Source: Planctomycetota bacterium (GTDB lineage: Bacteria; Planctomycetota; UBA1135; UBA2386). From it: a stretch of DNA of 40,079 bases. How positions within the stretch are numbered: the first letter of the stretch is position 1; each line of letters opens with the position of its first letter. The notes beneath the pieces were generated by a model. It had not been told where the DNA came from and searched no databases. It saw only the letters and a program-made list of their open reading frames with translations. Shown one piece after another: positions 30,732 to 39,398 of this stretch. A program made the translations under genes and the position numbers. The DNA lies in NCBI GenBank assembly GCA_947444055.1, contig CANEYR010000031.1, positions 1-40,079 on the forward strand. The letters are read 5' to 3'.

Positions 30732-32627
30732 ATGGGTGAGCGCACGCCGTCTTCAACCGACGACTATCCGACGATGCCTGTTTGCCTCGAAATCACCGAC
30801 CGTTCCGGAACGCGCGAAGTCGAAGTCGACAAAGACACCTTTTGGCTTGGCGGGCCCCGTTCGGGCTGCGAAATCGAGCTCGACCTGCCCCAGAGTTATG
30901 GCCGGGTGCTCGAAGTGGCGCGCGACGACCGCGGTCGCCTGCGGGTGCGCGGCGAGCCGGGGCTGCCGTTCCCGATCCGCTGTGCGAGTGGCACCATCGG
31001 CGCCCGCTTCGAGGCGTTCCTCGATGGCGATGTGATGAACGTGGGGCCGGCGCTGGTGCGGTTGCGCTACCGAGCCGAGCCAACAGGGGATGCCGTGGTC
31101 ACGCTCGATTCGGCGGCGCTGACTGCTTCGCCGGGCTCGCCGGTCGGCGCTTGGTATCGCACGTTCATGGAGATGGCCGACCATCTCGAGGGCTTGAAGA
31201 GTCCTGAGCAGATGGTGCCCGCGGCCATGGCGGCGATCCTGCGCGCGACCGGTGCAGATCGGGTCTACGTCGAACTCGAAGATGCCGAGGGGCCGCACAC
31301 GTGGTTCATGAGTCGGCCAGAGGATCGGCGGCAGTTCCGGATCAGTCGCTCGCTGATCGATCAGGTGCGAGCAGCGGGCCGCGTCGTGCACGTGCCGGTG
31401 GCGGCGTCAGATCCAGTGGCGCGCACCTTCCACAGCGTGCGCAGTGAAGGCATCTCCTCGGCGGTGGCGCTGCCGATCCAAGCGCTCGGCAAGAACCTCG
31501 GCGTCATCTATGCCGACTGCACACGCGATGGCGCGGTGTTGTCAGCCGAGGATCTGCAGCGCGTCGCGTTCTGCGCGCGCATTCTGGCGACGGCACTCGG
31601 CAATCGTGTGCTGGTGCGCAGCTTGCTCGAGCAGAAGTCGCCAGCTGGCGGCCACTTTGCGCTGGCGTCGAAGAGCCCGGCGAGTGCGGAGTTCGTCGAA
31701 CGCGTCAAGCTGTATGCGCCGGCGGACTACACGGTGCTGTTGCGCGGCGAGACGGGCACTGGCAAGGAAGTGATCGGGCGGGCGCTGCACGAGTTGTCAC
31801 GGCGCAGCAAGGGGCCGTTCGTGCCGGTCAACTGTGCGGCGATTCCCGGCGAGCTGATGGAGAGCGTGTTGTTCGGCCACGAGAAGGGAGCCTTCACGGG
31901 GGCGTTGCAAGCGCGCCGCGGGCACTTCGAAGAAGCCCATGGTGGCACCATCTTTCTCGATGAGATCGGCGACATGGCGCTCGAGCTGCAAGCGAAGATC
32001 TTGCGCGTGCTGCAGGATCGCATCGTGGTGCCGATCGGCGGTCGGCGGCAAGCGCGTGTCGATGTGCGCATCGTTGCCGCCACCCACCAAGACCTCGAAC
32101 GCATGGTGCGCGAAGGCCGCTTCCGCGAGGACCTTTACTACCGGCTGCGCGAACTCGAGATCGTCTTGCCGCCGCTGCGCGAACGCCGCGAAGACATCCT
32201 CGAGTTGGCCAACGGGTTCGTGCGCGAGGCGACGGAAGAGTTGGGCTTTGCCGAAGTGCCGTCCTTCTCCCCGGACGCTGAGGCGCGGCTGTTGCGCGAG
32301 GCTTGGCGCGGCAACATTCGTGAGCTACGCCATGTGGTGAAGGGGGCGGTGCTGCGCGCGAACGGGCATGCGATTGCGTCTTCGCACCTCGATCTCGATC
32401 GGCGACTCGATGGCGGCGAACTCGGCGCGTCCCCGCATCGCCTCGACGCCAATTCGGACGTGGCGGCCGGCACTTGGAAGGATCGCTTGGAAGCCCAAGA
32501 GAAGTCGGCGCTGCAACGCACCTTGGTGGAAGCGAGCGGCAATCTGACGCGCGCGGCGGAGTTGTTTGGCGTGCCGCGAACGACCTACCGCGAGAAACTC
32601 GTGCGCCACGGCTTGCTGGAGAACTGA
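30732..32627 (+). CDS. Sigma-54-dependent activator with FHA-like and GAF domains
   Basis: 631 residues from ATG 30732. An FHA-like beta sandwich is suggested at about 16-115 (VCLEITDRSGTREVEVDKDTFWLGG). A GAF domain lies at about 150-300 (AAILRATGADRVYVELEDAEG, VALPIQALGKNLGVIYADCTRDG). The AAA+ domain follows: Walker A GETGTGKE (339-346), the sigma-54 contact loop GAFTGA (386-391), Walker B GGTIFLDEIG (404-413), and FREDLYYRL. A Fis-type helix-turn-helix ends the protein (NLTRAAELFGVPRTTYREKL). It activates RpoN promoters when an N-terminal signal is sensed. An FHA domain would read phosphothreonine, which makes the facing kinase a natural partner; that link is inferred. Confidence 0.9.
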   Translation: MGERTPSSTDDYPTMPVCLEITDRSGTREVEVDKDTFWLGGPRSGCEIELDLPQSYGRVLEVARDDRGRLRVRGEPGLPFPIRCASGTIGARFEAFLDGDVMNVGPALVRLRYRAEPTGDAVVTLDSAALTASPGSPVGAWYRTFMEMADHLEGLKSPEQMVPAAMAAILRATGADRVYVELEDAEGPHTWFMSRPEDRRQFRISRSLIDQVRAAGRVVHVPVAASDPVARTFHSVRSEGISSAVALPIQALGKNLGVIYADCTRDGAVLSAEDLQRVAFCARILATALGNRVLVRSLLEQKSPAGGHFALASKSPASAEFVERVKLYAPADYTVLLRGETGTGKEVIGRALHELSRRSKGPFVPVNCAAIPGELMESVLFGHEKGAFTGALQARRGHFEEAHGGTIFLDEIGDMALELQAKILRVLQDRIVVPIGGRRQARVDVRIVAATHQDLERMVREGRFREDLYYRLRELEIVLPPLRERREDILELANGFVREATEELGFAEVPSFSPDAEARLLREAWRGNIRELRHVVKGAVLRANGHAIASSHLDLDRRLDGGELGASPHRLDANSDVAAGTWKDRLEAQEKSALQRTLVEASGNLTRAAELFGVPRTTYREKLVRHGLLEN

Positions 32628-32711
32628 CGGTTCCGACGTTCCACTCGCTCGCTCAGGAATGGCCCGAATCGGGCGATACTCGCAGCCCACGGATCGCTAC
32701 CTTGCTCCGCC

Positions 32712-33629
32712 TTGTCTTCCCGACGACACGATTCGCCCGCCAACTTGACTGTGGTTGGCGACGTCCACCGCTGGTGGCGCAGCGCCGACGAAACGTTCCT
32801 TGAGCGAACGCGGCCTGACCTGACCATCTTCGTTGGCGACCTCGGCGACGAAGATGTCGAGATGGTGCACCGAGTCGCCGAGATACCGGTGCCGAAGGTC
32901 GTGATGCTTGGCAACCACGACGCCTGGCAAAGCTTTGGCCGCAAGGCGTCGACGTCGAAGTTGCGCGAGAGCCTGGCCGTGCTCGGCGACGACCACATCG
33001 CCTATTCGGTCCGGGAAGTGCCGTCGGCGGGCATCTCGGTGGTCGGCGCGCGACCGTTCTCGTGGGGCGGCCCGAGCCTGCGTAGTCCCGAGCTGTACGA
33101 CGAGATCTACGGCATCCACACCATGCGACAGTCGGCGGCGGCGATCGCGGACGCGGCGCGCCATGCGCAGCACCGCGACATTGTCATCGTCGCGCACAAC
33201 GGTCCGATGGGGCTCGGTGCGGAGACCAGCGACATGTTCGGCAAGGACTTCGGCAAGCCTGGTGGCGATTGGGGTGACCGCGATCTGGCGCTCGCGATCC
33301 AGCGCATCGAGGGCTTTGGCATGCGAGTGCGAGCGGTGATCGCCGGCCACATGCACCACAAGCTGGTGCATCCGCGTGGTGCAGAACGCACTCGCTTCGT
33401 GCGCCGCGGCGGCACGTTGTTCTTGAACGCTGCCTACGTGCCGCGCGTGCGCGTGACCGAGCTTGGCGACGAAGTCTCGTACTTCGTGCGCACCCAGTGG
33501 CAAGCCGGCGAATGTCTGGCAGTGGAAGAATTGTGGGTTGACGTGCACGGCACCGAGTACGAAGCCAGCGTGCCGACGATCGTCGAGATCGACGGCCTGC
33601 CGCCGGCCGTCGACGAGACGCTGGACTGA
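32712..33629 (+). CDS. Calcineurin-like metallophosphoesterase
   Basis: 305 residues. The five phosphoesterase motifs are present: GDVH (16-19), GDLGDEDVE (42-), GNHD (67-70), IVAHNGPMG and GHMHHK. Together they bind two metal ions. The middle holds ARPFSWGGPSLRSPELYDEIYGI, resembling a cyanobacterial/plant-type subgroup of these enzymes. The start is the TTG at 32712; a GTG at 32751 would remove the first strand, so TTG is kept with moderate confidence. The substrate is unknown. It ends 47 bases from the convergent dipeptidase gene. Confidence 0.85.
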   Translation: MSSRRHDSPANLTVVGDVHRWWRSADETFLERTRPDLTIFVGDLGDEDVEMVHRVAEIPVPKVVMLGNHDAWQSFGRKASTSKLRESLAVLGDDHIAYSVREVPSAGISVVGARPFSWGGPSLRSPELYDEIYGIHTMRQSAAAIADAARHAQHRDIVIVAHNGPMGLGAETSDMFGKDFGKPGGDWGDRDLALAIQRIEGFGMRVRAVIAGHMHHKLVHPRGAERTRFVRRGGTLFLNAAYVPRVRVTELGDEVSYFVRTQWQAGECLAVEELWVDVHGTEYEASVPTIVEIDGLPPAVDETLD

Positions 33630-33631
33630 CC

Positions 33632-33669
33632 TCAGCGTGCAGTGTTGCTGTCAGCGTGCAGTGTTGCTG
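33632..33669. repeat. 19-bp tandem repeat, two copies, between convergent genes
   Basis: TCAGCGTGCAGTGTTGCTG occurs at 33632-33650 and again, exactly, at 33651-33669. It fills most of the 47-base gap between the phosphoesterase and dipeptidase stops. It may form part of a bidirectional terminator or be a slippage product. Confidence 0.9.
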
Positions 33670-33676
33670 TCGGCGT

Positions 33677-34948
33677 TTAGCGCTTCGCCGCCGCGTTGGC
33701 GGCGCTCTCCACCGTGCGCCAGACGCGCAGCAAGTTGCCGCTCCAGATCTTGGCGATCTGTTCGTCGGTGTAGCCACGCCGCACCAGTTCGCGGGTGACG
33801 TTCTTGCTCTCACTGGCGTCGTTCCAGCCGGTAATGCCGCCGCCGCCGTCGAAGTCGCTGCCGATGCCGATGTGGTCGATGCCCGCGACCTTGACGATGT
33901 GATCGATGTGGTCGACGAAGTCCCGCACGTTGGCCTTTGGAAACTTGGCGTCGATCGGTGGCATGCCGTCGCGAACCTTCTGCCAGCGCTGCTCGCGTTC
34001 CTCCGCCGACAGCTCGTCGTTGCCGCCGCGCACGATGCCGCATTCCGCCATCCACTTGCTGACTGCTTCGGATCGGCCAGGGTTGCTCTTCACGAAGTCC
34101 GCCAGGGCGACGCACTGCACGACGCCGCCCTTCTTGGCCAACGCGCGCAACTGTTCGTCGTCGAGGTTGCGGGTGTGGTCGTTCACGGCGCGCGCACCGC
34201 TGTGGGAAGCGATCACCGGCACTAGGCTCGCTTCGACGGCCTGCAGCATCGTGCTGCGCGCTGCGTGCGAGACGTCGACCATGATGCCGACGCGGTTCAT
34301 CTCCGCGATCGCCTGCTTGCCGAGCGCACTCAGGCCGTTGTGCAGAGGTTCGGCTGGGGTGTGGGAGTCGCCGAGCTGCGTGTGGCCGTTGTGGGCGATG
34401 CTCATGTAGCGGGCCCCGCGTCGGTGGAACTGCTCGATGCGCGTCAGGTCTTCGCCCATCGGGTAGCCGTTCTCGATGCCGATGCAGGCGATCAGCTTGC
34501 CCGCTTGGTGCAGCGACTCGACCGCCGCTGGTGAGGTCGCGAGACCGATGGTGTCGCCGTGCAGTCGGCACATGCGTTCGATCGCGTCGAACTTGGCGGA
34601 AGCTTCAGCGAAGGCGCGCTGGTAGCCCGCGTTGGTCAGCTTGCGTTGGTCGACGTAGACGATGAAGAAGGCGCAGTCGTAGCCGCCTTCTCGCATCTTC
34701 GGGAAGTCCACTTGCTGGCTGCCGCGCACCGTGGGGTCGAAGCGCTGCCGAAACTCTTCGCGCGTCTTCGGGTCCTCCGGCAGGGTTTCGGGCGCCAGCT
34801 TCTGGTCGATGTCTTTGTGCGTGTCGAGGGTCAACAGCCGCGCATGCAACGCATCGGCGCGGGCGATCTGTTCGGCGGTGAGATCAGCGCCTTGCGCGAT
34901 GGTGGTGCCGACGGCGAAGAATACAGCGAGTGGAGTCAGGAGCCGCAT
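33677..34948 (-). CDS. Secreted M19 membrane dipeptidase
   Basis: 423 residues from the ATG at 34948, which begins a signal peptide (MRLLTPLAVFFAVGTTIAQG). The M19 metal site is recognisable: LDTHKD (His44, Asp46), GIENGYP (Glu159), MVDVSH (His228), VIASHSGAR (His249), and IGIGSDFDG (Asp). These ligate two zinc ions and cleave dipeptides, including D-amino acid ones from peptidoglycan or foreign material. HTRN at 258-261 replaces the more usual HPRN. Export suggests use of peptides outside the cell membrane. No partner transporter is nearby. Confidence 0.9.
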   Translation of the reverse strand: MRLLTPLAVFFAVGTTIAQGADLTAEQIARADALHARLLTLDTHKDIDQKLAPETLPEDPKTREEFRQRFDPTVRGSQQVDFPKMREGGYDCAFFIVYVDQRKLTNAGYQRAFAEASAKFDAIERMCRLHGDTIGLATSPAAVESLHQAGKLIACIGIENGYPMGEDLTRIEQFHRRGARYMSIAHNGHTQLGDSHTPAEPLHNGLSALGKQAIAEMNRVGIMVDVSHAARSTMLQAVEASLVPVIASHSGARAVNDHTRNLDDEQLRALAKKGGVVQCVALADFVKSNPGRSEAVSKWMAECGIVRGGNDELSAEEREQRWQKVRDGMPPIDAKFPKANVRDFVDHIDHIVKVAGIDHIGIGSDFDGGGGITGWNDASESKNVTRELVRRGYTDEQIAKIWSGNLLRVWRTVESAANAAAKR

Positions 34949-35023
34949 GACAGCAGAAGTAGCGCGGCTGCGGCCGACAGGCCAGTGTGGCCGTGGTCCG
35001 CACCCAGTGTTACCTTCGCGGCG

Positions 35024-35704
35024 ATGTCTTCGTCCGACCACCAAGACTCAGCGCCTCGCGATCGCAGCCATGACTCCACGTCGGCTGGTCTGTCGTGGGT
35101 GGCCTTCTCGCGGTGCCGTGAACAATTTCGCAGCCGATGGCCGTCGGTCTTTCGCCTGCCGTTGGTGCATGGCCAGTACGACCTAGCGACGCGGCAGTCG
35201 GTGGCGGTGACGTCGATGTTGGATGTGGGGGCGACGGATCGCGTGCATGAAGCGAAGGCGCGGACGCTGTGGCCTGGCGTCGACTACCGCAGCCTCGACA
35301 TCGATCGCACCAACCGACACGACTACTACGACTTCGCCGACGTCGATCGCACGTTCGACTTGGTCACGCTGATCGAAGTCGTTGAGCACGTGCCGCCGAA
35401 GGTCGCGGTCGAGCTGATGCAGAACTGCTTTCGCGTCTGCCGCAGCGGCGGCTATCTGCTCACCAGCGTGCCGAACGTCTATACGCCGGGCATCCAATCG
35501 GAATGGACGCACATCGCCGCGCTGCACTACCTCGACATTCTCGGCCTCGCTGCTTGGGCTGGCTTCGAGGTGGTCGATGCGGCGCGGGTGTACTTCGGCA
35601 GTGGGCGGCACTGGTTTGTGCACGCGGGCCTGCTGCACCCACTGCACCGCGTGCTCGGCGTCGACTACGCGCAGGCGATCGCGGTGCTGGCGAAGAAGCC
35701 GTAG
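35024..35704 (+). CDS. Class I SAM-dependent methyltransferase
   Basis: 226 residues from ATG 35024. SMLDVGATDRVHEAKARTLWPGVDYRSLDID is motif I with the acidic residue at the end of strand 2. FDLVTLIEVVEHVPPKVAVELMQNCFRVCRSGGYLLTSVPNVYTPG is motifs II-III, as in Methyltransf_11/23. EWTHIAALHYLDILGLAAWAGFEVVDA completes the fold. The glycine-rich loop is short (DVGATDR), still within the family range. The methyl acceptor is unknown. The first 40 residues are Ser/Asp/Arg-rich, so the true start might be later. It converges with the membrane-protein gene, seven bases between stops. Confidence 0.82.
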   Translation: MSSSDHQDSAPRDRSHDSTSAGLSWVAFSRCREQFRSRWPSVFRLPLVHGQYDLATRQSVAVTSMLDVGATDRVHEAKARTLWPGVDYRSLDIDRTNRHDYYDFADVDRTFDLVTLIEVVEHVPPKVAVELMQNCFRVCRSGGYLLTSVPNVYTPGIQSEWTHIAALHYLDILGLAAWAGFEVVDAARVYFGSGRHWFVHAGLLHPLHRVLGVDYAQAIAVLAKKP

Positions 35705-35711
35705 CGGTCGA

Positions 35712-36434
35712 TCAGTCGAACACGGCTGCGATCTGCTTGGAGTCGACGTTCTCTTTGCCCATGCGCAGCATGTAGTAGCAGACGCCGGCCATCGTCGAAC
35801 CGAACGGCGCGATCAGGACGTTCAGCGTGATTTCTGCCCACAGCGGCGGGTTGCTGAGGTCGCTGGTGCTCGCCATGACGAGACCGAGCAGCATGAAGGT
35901 GCCGATCATGATGAGGCCAAAGAGAATGGCCGCACCAAAGATCTGCCAGCGCGACCCTCGAGTGAGATCCAGGCTTCGGCGCATGGAAGCGCCGATGCCT
36001 TTACGTTCCAACACGGCCGCCGGGATCGCCACGTAGAAACACATCATCAGGATGATCCCTGGCACGAACAGCAGCAGCGTGCCAACGCCGATGATGAGGC
36101 CGACGACGATGCTGACGGCGATCACCCGCAGAAACGACTGCACCCCAACGGAGACCGTCATCGCCAGATTGGCGGGCTCGCCACGCAGGTGTTGCACGAC
36201 GCCGTAGGTCAGCGCGCCGACCAGGATCTGGCTGCCGAGTTGTTGCAGCACGACGCCGGTCCACAGCAGGGCCTGCGACGGTTCGGCCGTGCTGGCATAC
36301 AGCCTCAGTGCGATCCAGGGCCCTAGGGCGATGGCCGAGAGCAGCGTGAACGGCAGCAGATTGCGGAAGTGCGTGCTGATCGCTTGGCCGACGAGGGCGC
36401 CAATGCGGAGCGAAAAGGTCGGGGTTCTGGTCAT
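35712..36434 (-). CDS. Multi-pass membrane protein (YciC/DUF975-like)
   Basis: 240 residues. The ATG at 36434 has an unusually good Shine-Dalgarno AAGGAGAT six bases upstream, rare here. About five to six membrane segments are seen: LLPFTLLSAIALGPWIALRL, LLWTGVVLQQLGSQILVGALTYGVV, VIAVSIVVGLIIGVGTLLLFVPGIILMMCFYVAIPAAV, IFGAAILFGLIMIGTFMLLGLV and LWAEITLNVLIAPFGSTMAGVCYYML. The VPGIIL...CFYVAIPAAVLERKG...SMRRSLDLTRG pattern resembles the YciC-type family. The function is unknown, probably envelope-related. It is divergent from the MoxR operon. Confidence 0.8.
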   Translation of the reverse strand: MTRTPTFSLRIGALVGQAISTHFRNLLPFTLLSAIALGPWIALRLYASTAEPSQALLWTGVVLQQLGSQILVGALTYGVVQHLRGEPANLAMTVSVGVQSFLRVIAVSIVVGLIIGVGTLLLFVPGIILMMCFYVAIPAAVLERKGIGASMRRSLDLTRGSRWQIFGAAILFGLIMIGTFMLLGLVMASTSDLSNPPLWAEITLNVLIAPFGSTMAGVCYYMLRMGKENVDSKQIAAVFD

Positions 36435-36502
36435 TGCGACATCTCCTTGTGTCGGCCGAGCGGCTGACCAGGGCGCGGTTTCTAGCGCGGTGTGTGGTCG
36501 CG

Positions 36503-36540
36503 TGCAAATGCTGCTCAGCTTTGCATCGACCGCAGGGTCG
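36503..36540. promoter_or_regulatory. Palindromic elements upstream of the MoxR-type operon
   Basis: TGCAAA-T-GCTG and CAGC-TTTGCA (36503-36525) form an interrupted palindrome with one bulge, and CGACC and GGTCG flank a 4-base loop at 36527-36540. Both lie between the divergent membrane-protein gene and the DUF4129 gene and are good operator candidates. Binding partner not known. Confidence 0.35.
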
Positions 36541-36560
36541 GCTAGCGTGCCGGACTCGTC

Positions 36561-37262
36561 ATGCCACATCGTCGGGGGATCCTGATCGCGCTTGCTCTGT
36601 CGTGCGGGATCGTGGCGCAAGCGACCCCGAGTGGTCGCGCCGATGGTGTGCTGCGCCGAGGGGATTGCCAGACCGTGTTGCCAGGTGGTCGTGTTGGCGA
36701 GCGGGAACGCGAAGCGACAGCCCCCGATGAGCCACGGCGGGACACCGGGCGGCGCAGTTCGCAGCGATCGAACCCGTCCTCGATGCAATGGTGGGGCGGT
36801 GGCTTCGACCTTTCGGTGGTGCTGTTGTGGCTCGGTGTAGGGCTCGCGGTGGTTTGGCTCATGGCGGCTGTTGGCCGCTCGTTCCAGGGCCGCCGGCAAG
36901 GAGCCGTCGAAGGCAAGAGGGGGCCGGTGAAGGCGAGTTCCATACCGCCGCCTACCGAAGCACCGCTGTCCGATCACGCGCGCCTGGCCGCCGCCGGTGA
37001 CTTTGCGAACGCTTTGCGCGCGCTGCTGCGGCAGGCGATCGACGTCTGGACCGCGCGCGGCACCGGCGTTCCGGTGCACGCGACGGCGCGCGAACTGCTT
37101 CGGCGAGTGCAAGCGATGGCGTTCCCGGCCGAATCGTTGTCGCCCATGGTGCTGGCGGTGGAAGCCGTGTACTTCGCGGGCCGCCCCGCGGATCGCGAAC
37201 TTTACGAACGCACGTGCGAACACCTCGCTCGCTGGGAGGCAACGTGTCGACCCGCGAAGTGA
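36561..37262 (+). CDS. DUF4129 membrane protein of the MoxR operon
   Basis: 233 residues. A signal-like N-terminus (GILIALALSCGIVAQA) is followed by a charged, low-complexity outer segment, then a membrane helix (LSVVLLWLGVGLAVVWLMAAV, about 84-105). The cytoplasmic C-terminal domain matches DUF4129: DHARLAAAGDFANALRALLRQAIDVW, then TARELLRRV and ELYERTCEHLARW. DUF4129 domains accompany MoxR and DUF58 proteins and transglutaminases in systems for assembling or maturing envelope or secreted proteins. The next gene starts inside its last 19 bases. Confidence 0.78.
   Translation: MPHRRGILIALALSCGIVAQATPSGRADGVLRRGDCQTVLPGGRVGEREREATAPDEPRRDTGRRSSQRSNPSSMQWWGGGFDLSVVLLWLGVGLAVVWLMAAVGRSFQGRRQGAVEGKRGPVKASSIPPPTEAPLSDHARLAAAGDFANALRALLRQAIDVWTARGTGVPVHATARELLRRVQAMAFPAESLSPMVLAVEAVYFAGRPADRELYERTCEHLARWEATCRPAK
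37234..37239 (+). promoter_or_regulatory. Shine-Dalgarno site fixing the GTG start of the DUF4350 gene
   Basis: GGGAGG lies four bases before the GTG at 37244, inside the DUF4129 gene. It supports GTG rather than a downstream ATG (37283) as the start. Confidence 0.65.
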
Positions 37263-38461
37263 ACGACGCGCTGCCGACGCGCATGCGGTGGCTGGTAGTG
37301 GTAGCACTGCTCTCGCTCGGTGCCGCCTTCTACCTCTTGGTTTCGCCCGGCGGCACCTCGCCGCGGCGCAGCGTCGGGGCCGACAGCTACAGCCGTTCTG
37401 CGATCGGTCACTTCGGGCTGGTGGCGCTGCTGCGCGAAGAAGGTGAAGCGGTGTTGCAGCGTCGCCTGGATCGCGAGCTGAGTCAGTGTGGCTTGCTGGT
37501 CGTGGCCGAACCCCACGCGGTCGATGATGAAGAGGATCGCCGTCTCGGCGAATGGGTCGCCAGTGCGCCCGCGACGCTGGTCGTTTTGCCCAAGCGCGAA
37601 GGCATCATCGACGCCACCAAGCCGCAGTGGATCGAACGAGTCGAGCTGTTGCCGCTCGCGGAGATCACGGACTTGCTCACCCACATCGGCCGCTGGGCGG
37701 ACGCCTCCGTGCCGGCGGTCGAACGCTTCGAGCAGGTGGAAGGTTGGCGTCTGCCCAGTGGGTGGCGCCCACCGCAGCTGACGTCACCGGTGCAGCTGCT
37801 CACGCGCGATCGCGACCACATCGAGCCGCTGATCGTTTGCAATCAAGGCGTGTTGCTCGGGCGCATCGGCGACGTGTGGGTGCTGAGTGATCCAGATCTC
37901 ATCGCCAACCACGGTCTGCATCAGGGTGACAACGCGGCGTTGGCGCTCGCGATCTTGCGGCGGTTCCGCGAGCCCGGGGCGATCGTCTTCGATGAAACGC
38001 TGCACGGTCACCGGCTGGCGCCGAGCATCTGGCAAGCGGCCGCGCAGTTCCCGTTCGTGCTCGTCACGGTGCATCTGTTGCTGCTGACGGCCCTGTTGCT
38101 GTGGATTGCGAACGGACGTTTTGGCCCCGTCGTGACCGTGCCGCCGCCGATCGCGGCGGGCAAGCAGTTCTTGATCGACAACGTCGCGGCGCTGCTGCGG
38201 CGGGCTGGCAGCTATGCACCGTCCCTGCGCCGTTATGTGCGCCAACGGGTGCGCCAGGCCGCCGAGGCGTTGCGCGCCCCGCGGGGGCTCAGTGACGAAG
38301 AGTGTCGGCGATTCGTGCTGGCGCGCATGCAGGATGCGGAGCGGCGCCGCGAACTTGAAGAACTGCTCCTGCGCCATACCACCATCGGCTCCGTCAGCGA
38401 AGCATTGGCTGTCGCACGGCGCCTTCGAACTCTGACCGAGGAAGCACATGTTGGTCGCTGA
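37244..38461 (+). CDS. DUF4350 membrane protein of the MoxR operon
   Basis: 405 residues. The N-terminus has a membrane helix ([22 protein letters not shown], about 15-37), then the DUF4350 domain: [46 protein letters not shown], and later [26 protein letters not shown] and [11 protein letters not shown] second membrane helix ([21 protein letters not shown]) is near 280-300. The tail is rich in Arg and Glu. The GATase1-like domain probably faces the periplasm. DUF4350 proteins occur with DUF4129, MoxR and DUF58. It overlaps the DUF4129 gene by 19 bases and moxR by 14. Confidence 0.85.
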   Translation: MSTREVNDALPTRMRWLVVVALLSLGAAFYLLVSPGGTSPRRSVGADSYSRSAIGHFGLVALLREEGEAVLQRRLDRELSQCGLLVVAEPHAVDDEEDRRLGEWVASAPATLVVLPKREGIIDATKPQWIERVELLPLAEITDLLTHIGRWADASVPAVERFEQVEGWRLPSGWRPPQLTSPVQLLTRDRDHIEPLIVCNQGVLLGRIGDVWVLSDPDLIANHGLHQGDNAALALAILRRFREPGAIVFDETLHGHRLAPSIWQAAAQFPFVLVTVHLLLLTALLLWIANGRFGPVVTVPPPIAAGKQFLIDNVAALLRRAGSYAPSLRRYVRQRVRQAAEALRAPRGLSDEECRRFVLARMQDAERRRELEELLLRHTTIGSVSEALAVARRLRTLTEEAHVGR

Positions 38462-39398
38462 AATCGCCGACGTCGGCAAGGCCCTGCGCGAACAGATCGC
38501 GCGCGTTGTCATGGGGCACGACAGCCGCGTCGAGTTGCTGTTCGCGTCGTGGCTCGCCGCTGGGCACGTGCTGCTCGAAGGGGTGCCAGGCACCGCCAAG
38601 ACGTTGCTCGCTCGCAGCGTGGCGAAGTCGCTGCAGCTGCAGTTTCGCCGCATTCAGTTCACGCCCGATCTGATGCCAGCGGACGTGTTGGGCACGAGCC
38701 TGTTCGACTTCCAGTCGGGCCGGTTCACGTTGAGCCGCGGTCCGATCTTCACCGAGTTGCTGCTCGCGGACGAAATCAACCGCACGCCGCCGAAGACCCA
38801 GTCGGCGTTGCTCGAGGCCATGCAAGAACGCTCGGTGACGCTCGATGGCACCACGCATGCGCTCGGCGAGGCGTTCTTCGTCATCGCGACGCAGAATCCG
38901 ATCGAACAGGAAGGCACCTACCCGCTGCCGGAGGCGCAGCTCGACCGCTTTCTGTTGAAGTTGCGCATCGGCTACCCGAGCCGCGACGACGAACTGCGCA
39001 TGGCGAGCGTGCATGGTCGCACGGTGCCCGACCTCGATGGCTTTGCGTTGCAGCCGTTGGTCGGCAACGAGTTCTTGCTGGCGGCGCGAGCGGCAGTGCA
39101 TGGCGTTCGCATCGAAGAGGACGTGCGCAGCTACGTGGTCGACATCGTGCGCGCGACCCGCGAGCACGCGGCGCTGCGCTGCGGGGCGTCGCCGCGGGCG
39201 GTCAACATGTTGGCGGCGGCGTCGCGCGCGTTGGCGGCGGTGCAAGGCATGGACTACGTCATTCCAGACCACGTGCAGCAGCTCGCCGTGTCGTTGCTGG
39301 CGCATCGGGTGGTGCTGACGCCGGCGGCGGAGATCGAAGGGCAAGCGGCGACGGCGGTGATCGAACAAGTCGTGCAGCAGATCAAGGCGCCGCGCTGA
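38448..39398 (+). CDS. MoxR family AAA+ ATPase
   Basis: 316 residues. Walker A is GVPGTAKT (45-52), Walker B is LLLADEIN (104-111) and sensor 1 is ATQNP (147-151); [14 protein letters not shown] follows. These are typical of the MoxR subgroup. MoxR ATPases act as chaperones that mature or insert metal into partner proteins and regularly pair with a DUF58/VWA protein, here the next gene. The ATG at 38448 has a Shine-Dalgarno-like GAGGA upstream and overlaps DUF4350 by 14 bases. The protein is of normal length. Confidence 0.95.
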   Translation: MLVAEIADVGKALREQIARVVMGHDSRVELLFASWLAAGHVLLEGVPGTAKTLLARSVAKSLQLQFRRIQFTPDLMPADVLGTSLFDFQSGRFTLSRGPIFTELLLADEINRTPPKTQSALLEAMQERSVTLDGTTHALGEAFFVIATQNPIEQEGTYPLPEAQLDRFLLKLRIGYPSRDDELRMASVHGRTVPDLDGFALQPLVGNEFLLAARAAVHGVRIEEDVRSYVVDIVRATREHAALRCGASPRAVNMLAAASRALAAVQGMDYVIPDHVQQLAVSLLAHRVVLTPAAEIEGQAATAVIEQVVQQIKAPR

